A stretch of DNA of 39,330 bases. It comes from CAZSMK01 sp964608095 (GTDB lineage: Bacteria > Sumerlaeota > Sumerlaeia > MWCT01 > JAGHBZ01). The stretch is taken from the NCBI GenBank assembly GCA_964608095.1, contig CAZSMK010000096.1, positions 1 through 39,330 on the forward strand. The letters run 5' to 3'. Of this stretch, positions 32,805 through 39,330 are shown one piece after another (the first letter of the stretch is position 1; every line of letters begins with the position of its first letter). The notes beneath the pieces were generated by a model. It made no database searches. It had not been told where the DNA came from and saw nothing but the letters and a program-made list of their open reading frames with translations. The translations under genes and the position numbers were made by a program.

Positions 32805-33440
32805 TTAAGTCCCGGAATACTCTCCGGATTTTTTTCGTTTTCTTGCCGCAATCCATTCAGCGCCAGCCAGAAGGAAGCCGAGCGTGATAAAGGCGCCGGG
32901 CGGGAGTACCATGATTCCCCAACCGGGCCAGCCCTCGGGAAGAACCGACACACCAAACCATGTCCCGCTTCCCAGGATTTCTCGAACCGTGGCGATACTC
33001 ACAAGGGCAAGGGCAAAACCCAGCGACATACCTACTCCATCGGCTAATGCCACTCCGATACTTTGCTTGGACGCGCAAATTTCGCACCTCGAAATGATAA
33101 TGCAGTTGACGATAATGAGAGGCACATACGGCCCGAGCTGCTTGCTCATATCATACATGTATGCAGCTAAAAATTTATCCGCAATAGTCACAAAGGTAGC
33201 GATAGTGAGCGTGAAAACGAGAATGCGCAAATGCGGTTTCAGCAATCCTCGGATAAGACTGACAATCACATTTGCACAGATAAGAACAAACGCCGTCGCG
33301 CCTGCCATGGTCATAGCAGGTTTCATCCCGTTGGTCACCGCCAGAGTCGGGCACATACCCAGAAGCTGCCGATATACCGGATTTTCCGGTATGATTCCGT
33401 TTATGAACCGTTCGAGTGCAGTGGGTCCTTCGTTTGCCAT
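32805..33440 (-). CDS. rnfE: Rnf complex subunit E (membrane)
   Basis: This 211-residue homologue of RnfA/NqrD has six helices. It shows NPVYRQLLGMCPTLAVTNG (about 19-37) and NCIIISRCEICASKQSIG (about 111-128), the counterpart cysteine motifs to those in RnfA, and GWPGWGIMVLPPGAFITLGF near the end. The leader is AAAGGAAG about 10 bases before the ATG. It lies 71 bp from rnfA, the widest gap in the operon, and 25 bp from rnfG. Confidence 0.95.
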   Translation of the reverse strand: MANEGPTALERFINGIIPENPVYRQLLGMCPTLAVTNGMKPAMTMAGATAFVLICANVIVSLIRGLLKPHLRILVFTLTIATFVTIADKFLAAYMYDMSKQLGPYVPLIIVNCIIISRCEICASKQSIGVALADGVGMSLGFALALVSIATVREILGSGTWFGVSVLPEGWPGWGIMVLPPGAFITLGFLLAGAEWIAARKRKKSGEYSGT

Positions 33441-33465
33441 AATTTATGGACTTCCTTTCGTGTAC

Positions 33466-34059
33466 TTATTCTTTTTGACGAAGCGCTTCTTTCAAATTTG
33501 AAATTGCATCGTTGACAATTCGGGTCACGCTCACCGACGAAATCGTTGCACCCGTAAGCGCACGAACCTGGTTCTCACTGGATGGGTCGGTCTTGACCAC
33601 CACGAGTGGTTGATCCGCTGGTTTTCCCTTAAAGCGATCTTGAAACTCTTTACTCGTAATATAATCGCCGAGCCCGGGTGTTTCCTTTTGTTCAAGCACG
33701 TATAAGCCGCTGATGGTTTCGACGTGAGGATCAACGCCTATCAAGAGTTCAATCTTGTCGGCAAATCCCTGTCCACCTGCCGTAATCACCCAACCGACAT
33801 GTGATCCTTCCGCGGATATCGCTTTATACACCTGTATGTCCTTGCCGTCTTTGCCCACTACCAGCATTTCTTCCGTTTTGGGCTTAACCGCACCGGGAAC
33901 AAGTTGAGGTATCACATCAAACGTCTCGCTTTTCTTGTTCCTCGTAATCCGGTCACCGAGCATAATCTGAACGCCGGCAAGACCTCCTCCGTAAACAATT
34001 GCGAGTACAAGTATCAGCCATGCCTGCCCTATGTAATTCTTTTTAGACCTTTCACCCAT
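33466..34059 (-). CDS. rnfG: Rnf complex subunit G (covalent FMN)
   Basis: This ~197-residue protein starts at the ATG at 34059, with AAAGAGGA six bases upstream; an ATG at 34080 has no leader. One N-terminal membrane helix (about 10-30) is followed by an extracytoplasmic FMN-binding domain. The flavinylation site RALTGATISSVSVT (about 163-176) holds the acceptor Thr of the (S/T)GATx(S/T) motif used by ApbE. GLYVLEQKETPGLGDYI is the conserved family core (usually 'hxETPGLG'). It passes electrons between RnfD and the remaining redox centres on the outer face. Confidence 0.93.
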   Translation of the reverse strand: MGERSKKNYIGQAWLILVLAIVYGGGLAGVQIMLGDRITRNKKSETFDVIPQLVPGAVKPKTEEMLVVGKDGKDIQVYKAISAEGSHVGWVITAGGQGFADKIELLIGVDPHVETISGLYVLEQKETPGLGDYITSKEFQDRFKGKPADQPLVVVKTDPSSENQVRALTGATISSVSVTRIVNDAISNLKEALRQKE

Positions 34060-34086
34060 AGAATCCTCTTTGTATGTCATGTACTA

Positions 34087-35109
34087 TTACGCACTTTGTC
34101 GAGCAACGCCGCCCAGCGGTCGCGGAATCGCCAACTGGTTAATCAAAGGGACTACGGCATTCATGAGAAGGACTGCGAACATCACGCCTTCCGGATAACC
34201 GCTGAAGATACGAATTAATACCACAAAAAATCCCACACCACAGCCGAAGATTACTTTACCTTTCGGCGAGAGAGGACTCGAGACCGGATCGGTGGCGATA
34301 AAAAATGCGCCAAATACGAGCGCGCCGCTCACAAGATGTTGAAGCATCGTGAGCGATGATAACCCGGCGATATTTGCCAGCCCTGTAAGCACGGAAACCG
34401 TGATGAGCATGCTAAGTGGAATTTCCCAGGATGCGGTTCGCCTGACACAAAGATAGAGTCCGCCGATAAGACATGCCAGAACGCTGGTCTCCCCGAGCGA
34501 GCCGTTATGCGACCCCAGAAAGAGCAGCCATAGTGAAGGCATCGCCGCTGCTTTGGTTTTGGCTGCGGTAAGCGGCGTGGCTTGCGTGACAATATCAATG
34601 ACTGCGTCGGGATTGACATAGGAAGAGGCGCCAAGTACGCGTGCAAAACTCAACATCACAAACGCACGCCCGACCATGGCAGGATTGAAAATGTTGTAAC
34701 CGAGCCCGCCGAATACCGCTTTTCCCAACGCAATTGCCGCGACTGCACCGATTACGGCAACATACCACGGCGCGCTCCACGGCAACGAAAGCCCGAGAAT
34801 AACGCCGGTCACGGCAGCGGAATAATCATCAATAGGCACCGGTTTACCGCGCATCTTGCTGAACAATGCTTCGCTTGCCATACATGACAGAACACAAATA
34901 CCTACCTGGACAACCGCATACCATTGAAAAAAATAAATCCCCATAGCAACAACAGGAACAAGGGCGATCAGAACATCGATCATCATCCGGCGCGTGGTGA
35001 TCGACGTATCCGAAAGATGCGGCGCCGGCGCTACATATATGTTCGGTGCAGGCCTCTCTGAAGTTGCTGTCATTTTCTTGTCTTGTTGAGTTTTTTCATT
35101 ATTCGCCAT
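34087..35109 (-). CDS. rnfD: Rnf complex subunit D (covalent FMN, membrane)
   Basis: This ~340-residue protein starts at ATG 35109 (MANNEKTQQDKK); the longer ORF to 35181 overlaps rnfC and has no leader. After a polar N-terminus come eight to ten helices. The covalent FMN site reads DIVTQATPLTAAKT (about 165-178), the same QATPL form as in enterobacterial RsxD. The family motifs GLGYNIFNPAMVGRAFV, FGAFFIATDPVSSPLSPKG and GYPEGVMFAVLLMNAVVPLI are all present. RnfD contains the flavin and part of the ion path. Confidence 0.95.
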   Translation of the reverse strand: MANNEKTQQDKKMTATSERPAPNIYVAPAPHLSDTSITTRRMMIDVLIALVPVVAMGIYFFQWYAVVQVGICVLSCMASEALFSKMRGKPVPIDDYSAAVTGVILGLSLPWSAPWYVAVIGAVAAIALGKAVFGGLGYNIFNPAMVGRAFVMLSFARVLGASSYVNPDAVIDIVTQATPLTAAKTKAAAMPSLWLLFLGSHNGSLGETSVLACLIGGLYLCVRRTASWEIPLSMLITVSVLTGLANIAGLSSLTMLQHLVSGALVFGAFFIATDPVSSPLSPKGKVIFGCGVGFFVVLIRIFSGYPEGVMFAVLLMNAVVPLINQLAIPRPLGGVARQSA

Positions 35110-35134
35110 CGTACTCTCAGGTATAGTATAAATG

Positions 35135-36502
35135 TTATTTCTTTTCGGACTTCTGCGCCTCCTGGTACAACACCTTACCATGACGAATCAGTTGAACAAG
35201 CGGAATACTTGCCGGGCATACATAGGCACAACATCCGCATTCCATACATGCAGTGATTGAATAGCGCGCTATAACGTCGATGTTTTCCATACGAGATGCA
35301 ATAGCGAGTTTTGTGGGAACCAGGTTCATCGGACATACATCCACACAACGCCCACAACGCACACAACTGGTCTCCTCTGCTTTGCGCACTTCATTCTCGG
35401 TCAATATCGTTATCCCGCTTGTTCCCTTGGTTACCGGCACATTCGGAGAAGCCAAGGTAAATCCCATCATGGGACCACCGGCAATCACGCGCACGGCTTC
35501 GGGTTTCACGCCCCCGCATGCCCTGATCAATTCCTTATAGCTCGCCCCGATGGGGACAAGCAGGTTCTTGGGCTCTGTTATCCCTGAGCCGGAGACGGAA
35601 ACGATACGATGAGTTAAAGGCTTGCCACGCAAAACCGCACGTGCAAGCGATGCGGCTGTTGCAACATTAAGCACCACAAAGCCGATATCAGGGGGAAGCC
35701 CACCGACAGGTACTTCCCTGCCTGAAACCGCTTTGATAAGTTGTTTTTCCCCGCCCTGGGGATACTTGGTTCGTACAACTTGAATCCTTACTTCGGTGCC
35801 CTCGGCTGCCTTTCGCATCGTCTCGATCGCTTTGGGTTTATTATCCTCTATACAAACGGCGACCTCGTGGGCACCCGTAGCATATTTTGCGAGCAACGCG
35901 CCGGATATAATCGGCTTGGGCGCCTCCACCATAAGTCGATAATCGGCGGTGAGATAAGGTTCGCATTCGCACCCATTTATTAAAAGAGTCTCGATAGGAG
36001 ATTCTTTTTTAGGACGGAGTTTTACATGGGTGGGAAATGCGGCGCCACCAAGTCCGACCAGACCGGCCTCTCGCGCTTTGTTCGCTATTTCTTCCGGAGT
36101 GAACTTCTCCAATCCCTCGGTTTCCCATTCACCTCCGTATATGTCTTCGAATAACGCTCTTCCCTCGAGCGGCTGCTCATCCGCCGCCTTGATGGGCACC
36201 ACGGCTACATGTCTGCCATTAGGTAAAGTTGCAACAGATCCGCGCCCTATCACACCCTTGATACTTGCATGAACGGGCGCCGTTATAAACGCATCGGCAT
36301 CTCCTACCTTATCACCAAGGGTAACCTCTGTTCGCGGTTTATGTATAGGTGTGCAGGGGGCGCCCAGGTGCTGTAGCATGGGTATCCGGACTTCCCGGGG
36401 AGTATTCAATACCTCAATAGGCGAATCAGCGGCAATCTCTTTTCGTTCAGGCGGGTGAATTCCCCGTGGAAACGTCGGCTTATTTTTCGTGAGCGTTATC
36501 AT
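35135..36502 (-). CDS. rnfC: Rnf complex subunit C (NADH/FMN, iron-sulfur)
   Basis: This 455-residue protein starts at ATG 36502, ten bases after the upstream stop and with AGGGAAAGA before it; an ATG at 36532 would overlap the upstream gene. The N-terminal TFPRGIHPPERKEIA opening is typical. The NADH/FMN domain shows GLVGLGGAAFPTHVKL (about 148-163) and INGCECEPYLTADYRLM. Two C-terminal [4Fe-4S] motifs, CVRCGRCVDVCP and CMECGCCAYVCP (about 377-430), follow. RnfC binds NAD(H) on the cytoplasmic side, so the complex couples ferredoxin:NAD+ oxidoreduction to Na+ or H+ pumping. It is the first structural rnf gene, giving the order C-D-G-E-A-B. Confidence 0.95.
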   Translation of the reverse strand: MITLTKNKPTFPRGIHPPERKEIAADSPIEVLNTPREVRIPMLQHLGAPCTPIHKPRTEVTLGDKVGDADAFITAPVHASIKGVIGRGSVATLPNGRHVAVVPIKAADEQPLEGRALFEDIYGGEWETEGLEKFTPEEIANKAREAGLVGLGGAAFPTHVKLRPKKESPIETLLINGCECEPYLTADYRLMVEAPKPIISGALLAKYATGAHEVAVCIEDNKPKAIETMRKAAEGTEVRIQVVRTKYPQGGEKQLIKAVSGREVPVGGLPPDIGFVVLNVATAASLARAVLRGKPLTHRIVSVSGSGITEPKNLLVPIGASYKELIRACGGVKPEAVRVIAGGPMMGFTLASPNVPVTKGTSGITILTENEVRKAEETSCVRCGRCVDVCPMNLVPTKLAIASRMENIDVIARYSITACMECGCCAYVCPASIPLVQLIRHGKVLYQEAQKSEKK

Positions 36503-36509
36503 AAATTTT

Positions 36510-36830
36510 TTATCTTTCCCTGTGTTTTCCATAAATGGCGTTCAGAACGAGAGCAGAACCTCCCACTCCCAGAAAAAAACCACCTATGGCACCCGAAATC
36601 TGAAGGGTTTCATTGCTTGAAAACAATGATGCACCGATAAGGGCCACTATAATGGGTAAAAGAAAAACAGCAATGGCAATCAAAGCCGATGGAAAACCGC
36701 TTATTTGTCTATGCTCGGAGTGTTCAATATCGTCCGGTTCTCCTTGCGAACAACTGGACGATAGCGGACAGTTTTCGCAGGGATTCTCGTCCACTCCCTG
36801 ATCTCTATGGATATGCATAATTGCAGTCAT
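36510..36830 (-). CDS. short RseC/MucC-like membrane protein
   Basis: This 106-residue protein has a cysteine cluster CENCPLSSSC (about 18-27), then two membrane helices (about 48-68 and 77-97: FLLPIIVALIGASLF and SGAIGGFFLGVGGSALVL) and a basic end. This layout (Cys-rich segment, LLP-x-hairpin, GGxxGFxxG) is that of the C-terminal half of RseC/MucC, which is linked to Rnf/Rsx complexes in many bacteria. The N-terminal ~50 residues of normal RseC are missing. No clear ribosome binding site precedes the ATG; a second ATG at 36818 is possible. It is the leading gene of the rnf operon, and its stop sits 7 bp before rnfC. Confidence 0.6.
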   Translation of the reverse strand: MTAIMHIHRDQGVDENPCENCPLSSSCSQGEPDDIEHSEHRQISGFPSALIAIAVFLLPIIVALIGASLFSSNETLQISGAIGGFFLGVGGSALVLNAIYGKHRER

Positions 36831-37042
36831 TTATAAGACGGGATACTACCTCTTTGTTGAGGGATGAAGATCGACATTCCTTTTTTTATTACCACTCTGA
36901 GTGGCTTATCCTTAAAATAAAGCAAAAAAAACCCGATTTTAGATATTATTGATAAGTTCAAAATCTACATATTTATCTTAGCATATAACCTACTGCAAGA
37001 AAAAGTTCTTTTTCTCAATCCGGAGTATCTTTTGAGAAGAAC

Positions 37043-37072
37043 TTGACTCGATTTGCCTATAAGATGTGTAAT
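37043..37072 (+). promoter_or_regulatory. candidate promoter of the oxidoreductase pair
   Basis: TTGACT (37043-37048), an 18-base spacer and TGTAAT (37067-37072) lie 98 bp before the ATG at 37171. The rest of the 340-bp divergent gap (36831-37170) is AT-rich. It holds a small palindrome (CCACTCTGAGTGG, 36892-36904) on the rnf side but no clear rnf promoter. Confidence 0.35.
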
Positions 37073-37170
37073 AGCCCAATTAATCGTGTACGAAAAGGAT
37101 TTTTGACCAGGGCAGTCAATAGCCTTTAGCCGCATGAAAAAAGCAATCATTCTGAGAGTGAGGATATAAA

Positions 37171-38184
37171 ATGGTCACCCTTGCAATATTCGGGGCTGGC
37201 ACCATGGGTAGATTGCATGCCCATAACGCCATCTCTTTACCCAACGTGGTGATAAAATATATATGTACACCTGAACCGGAGAGTGGTTTTGAACTCGCCA
37301 ACCAGGTAGGCGCCCGCCTTGTGCATGATAAGGGGATGATATTCGAAGACCACGAGGTTGACTTAATCGTCATCTCCTACCCTCCTCATATCCGCAGGGA
37401 AATTATAGAACCCGCTCTCGCCGCCGGCAAATATGTCTTTTGCGAGAAACCTCTCGCACATACCATCGCGGAAGCGCGAACTATCAGGCAAATCGACCGG
37501 CACGCAAAGACCTGGGTGTCTGTGGGTATGGTGGTCAGATACTTCTGGGAATATAAGACAGCCGCTGATATTGTGAGGTCTGGAAGGTTAGGCAGGGTGG
37601 GAATGGTTCGGACAACTCGTGCAGGCAGCTTTCCCCGAGGGTATAAGAACTGGTTTGCCGATTATGAAAAGAGCGGGGGTGTCCTGCTCGACATGGCTAT
37701 TCACGACATCGATTTTCTCTGCTGGGTTTTCGGAAGACCGGTAAGGGTCTATGCAAATGGTTTGCGCTATGCTCAAAAGACTGAAAACGACTATGTTCTT
37801 GTGACCATCAGATTTGAGGGCGGAGAGATCGCTCACGTTGAAGGAAGCTGGCTTGAACCTCCCAATACGTTTTATACCACCTTCGAGATAGCATGCGAGC
37901 AAGGTCTGTTGGAATATGATAGAAGAAACGTGCGCCCCGTCATGTTTACCCCACTCAACCTTCGTCCGGGCGAGAAGATACCCGTTGTCGTGCCCGAGAT
38001 GCCGCAATACGAATCGCCTTTCAAGCGTGAACTTCGTGAAGTGATAGAAGCCATCCAGTCAGGCGCCCCACCGCCTATTCCCGTTGAAACAGCCATGCCC
38101 GCTCTCGAAGTCGCCGACGCGGCGATTGTGTCCATGCGCAAGGGCGAACCGGTCATTTTAAATTCTAAGGGAGGTGCAGCATGA
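37171..38184 (+). CDS. Gfo/Idh/MocA family oxidoreductase
   Basis: This 337-residue protein starts at an ATG behind GTGAGGATATAAA. It opens with an N-terminal Rossmann fold with AIFGAGTMGRLHAHN (GxGxxG-type, residues 4-18), then the family motif YVFCEKPLAHT (about 89-99, with the conserved EKP lysine). The C-terminal alpha/beta domain carries SGGVLLDMAIHDIDFLCW (about 167-184), where D-x3-H-x-x-D contains the likely catalytic His. Members oxidise or epimerise sugars, inositols or amino-sugars with NAD(P). The substrate cannot be told. The stop overlaps the next start (ATGA), so the pair is translationally coupled and probably works on the same pathway, for instance scyllo-inositol or keto-sugar interconversion. 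Confidence 0.9.
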   Translation: MVTLAIFGAGTMGRLHAHNAISLPNVVIKYICTPEPESGFELANQVGARLVHDKGMIFEDHEVDLIVISYPPHIRREIIEPALAAGKYVFCEKPLAHTIAEARTIRQIDRHAKTWVSVGMVVRYFWEYKTAADIVRSGRLGRVGMVRTTRAGSFPRGYKNWFADYEKSGGVLLDMAIHDIDFLCWVFGRPVRVYANGLRYAQKTENDYVLVTIRFEGGEIAHVEGSWLEPPNTFYTTFEIACEQGLLEYDRRNVRPVMFTPLNLRPGEKIPVVVPEMPQYESPFKRELREVIEAIQSGAPPPIPVETAMPALEVADAAIVSMRKGEPVILNSKGGAA

Positions 38185-39176
38185 CCATGCAAGTCGGAAT
38201 GCTCAGCTTTGAACACATGCATGCCTTCAGCTATGCCGCGGTTATAAAGGAACTCCCAGATGTCGAACTTGCTGCAGCATGGGATGAAGAGCCCGAACGC
38301 CTTCATAAAGTTGAAACGCAGTTCAATATACCTGTATGTTCAACCTCCATCGATAAGGTGCTCTCGATGCCGCTCGATGCGGTCGTTATATGTTCCAGAA
38401 ACAGCACGCACCGCACACTGGTTGAGAACGCAGCCGGCGCAAAAAAGCACATCCTCTGCGAAAAACCTATTGCCACCACGATTGAAGATGCCGGGGCAAT
38501 GATACAAGCTTGCCACAAAGCAAGGGTAAAATTCATGAGTGCCTTCCCCTGCCGTTTCATACCTCAAATAATGCGTGCACGAGATATTTACCGCGAAGAA
38601 AGCCTCGGTGAAGTGTACGCGGTGAGAACGACCAATCATGGTATGATGCCGGGTGGATGGTTTATCCAACCGGAATTATCCGGCGGCGGAGCTGTCATCG
38701 ACCATACCGTTCACGTCATCGACCTCTTACGATGGATAACGGGTCTCGAAGTCACCGAGGTCTATGCGGAAATGGATACGCTGCTCAATGACATCCCCTG
38801 TGAAGATTGTGGATTGCTCAATTTTAAACTCGGAGACCGCATATTCGGCACACTCGATACCAGCTGGTCGCGCCCCCGATCCTTCGTCACATGGGGTGAC
38901 GTCACGTTACGGTTTGTAGGTTCAGAGGGTATTCTTGAAGCAGACGGATTCCCACGTGCATTCCATATTTTCGATAACAATACAAAAACATCTCACACGA
39001 CCTTGTCGGGACCGGACAATCCTGATAGAGAGATGATGAAAGAATTTATTGCCGCCATTCGTGAGGATAGAGAACCTATGATTACGGGCAAAGACGGTAT
39101 GGAAGCGCTCAGGGTCGCACTAGCTGCCTACGAATCCGCCAAAACCCTGAAAACCGTGAAACTCTCCCATTCATAA
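38181..39176 (+). CDS. Gfo/Idh/MocA family oxidoreductase, divergent nucleotide-binding loop
   Basis: This 331-residue protein overlaps its upstream partner by 4 bp and has GGGAGGTGCAGC as leader. The first strand reads VGMLSFEHMHAFSYA instead of GxGxxG: the dinucleotide loop has been replaced by S-F-E-H-M-H, seen in a sub-group of this family. The rest is normal: HILCEKPIATT (about 93-103), SGGGAVIDHTVHVIDLLRWI (about 168-187, D-x3-H) and a long beta-sheet C-terminus with WSRPRSFVTWGDVTLRFVG. The extra His residues at the loop may bind a metal or the substrate; cofactor use needs testing. It is the last gene in the window and no terminator is evident after it. Confidence 0.88.
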   Translation: MTMQVGMLSFEHMHAFSYAAVIKELPDVELAAAWDEEPERLHKVETQFNIPVCSTSIDKVLSMPLDAVVICSRNSTHRTLVENAAGAKKHILCEKPIATTIEDAGAMIQACHKARVKFMSAFPCRFIPQIMRARDIYREESLGEVYAVRTTNHGMMPGGWFIQPELSGGGAVIDHTVHVIDLLRWITGLEVTEVYAEMDTLLNDIPCEDCGLLNFKLGDRIFGTLDTSWSRPRSFVTWGDVTLRFVGSEGILEADGFPRAFHIFDNNTKTSHTTLSGPDNPDREMMKEFIAAIREDREPMITGKDGMEALRVALAAYESAKTLKTVKLSHS

Positions 39177-39209
39177 AACACGGGTAGCCCCCCAAAAGAA
39201 GTCAATTTC

Positions 39210-39330
39210 CGGGGTCGAACCTTAAAGTTTGCACTTCTTTTTTAAAACCATACGGATTATATAATTTGTAGTCGTATGCCGGTCGGGATTGATGGAAGTC
39301 GGGATCAAATTGATTATTCGAACTGAGTAG
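39210..39330. mobile_element. end of a second MITE-like/transposon element (runs off the window)
   Basis: From 39210 the sequence reads CGGGGTCGAACCTTAAAG then TTTGCACTT. It is close to the inverted-repeat end at 29141 (CGGGGTCAGACCTTCAGTTT), with the same order of conserved blocks GGGGTC, ACCTT and AGTTT. Only one end is in the window, so size and content are unknown. Confidence 0.4.

Noticed and set aside
1..39330. tRNA, rRNA or known riboswitch
   Set aside because: No cloverleaf, T-loop GGTTCGA context or conserved riboswitch core was recognised by eye; a covariance search was not possible here.

Overview
The window reads as a piece of a medium-GC genome from an uncultured Gram-negative, probably anaerobic bacterium. 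The evidence is three predicted outer-membrane-type lipoproteins, a complete Rnf complex in the C-D-G-E-A-B order seen in anaerobes, ApbE, radical-SAM chemistry, very large TPR proteins and several Gfo/Idh/MocA and glycosidase-like proteins. That mix is common in PVC-related and candidate phyla, but nothing here fixes the phylum. No rRNA, tRNA or CRISPR array was seen.

Layout. 0-10 kb: a truncated DUF2079 membrane protein (minus), then a plus-strand run: a TIM-barrel glycosidase-like protein, a frameshifted lipoprotein with regulatory-like beta-sandwich domains, a GT-C/TPR membrane protein closed by a good terminator, and MutS2. 10-14 kb is accessory DNA. It holds a small orphan gene, a large degenerate hexamer-repeat block, and a probable integron cassette array without an integrase: three attC-like sites flank a RhuM gene with the tail of a lost DNA methyltransferase, a broken cassette gene, and an intact two-TM cassette gene. 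14-17.6 kb (minus) is a probable operon of radical SAM/SPASM enzyme, UbiA prenyltransferase and polytopic GT-C-like protein behind a near-consensus promoter. 17.6-23 kb carries a REP-like hairpin cluster, a membrane protein and an 1116-residue TPR lipoprotein. 23-26.3 kb has a GDSL-hydrolase lipoprotein, a nitroreductase and an aspartate-type aminotransferase. 27-29 kb is a fused ChlI/ChlD-type chelatase ATPase, followed by a MITE-like element with perfect 30-bp inverted ends. 29.5-37 kb is ApbE facing the rseC-like/rnfCDGEAB operon. ApbE would attach FMN to RnfG and RnfD, so the convergent units form one flavin-dependent Na+/H+-pumping ferredoxin:NAD+ module. 37-39.2 kb is a translationally coupled pair of Gfo/Idh/MocA oxidoreductases, and the window ends in what looks like another copy of the MITE-type end.

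The most unusual feature is a family of dispersed, non-coding composite repeats (10.7-11.06, 13.86-14.1, 26.36-26.76 and 30.76-31.09 kb). They are built of two degenerate 6-bp repeat types, ATCGNN and TWCMCG, around shared unique cores that recur in both orientations in different intergenic regions. They generate long spurious ORFs in almost every frame. Together with the attC-like sites, the MITE-like element and the 9-mer repeats, they show that the intergenic space here is shaped by several kinds of small non-autonomous repeats.
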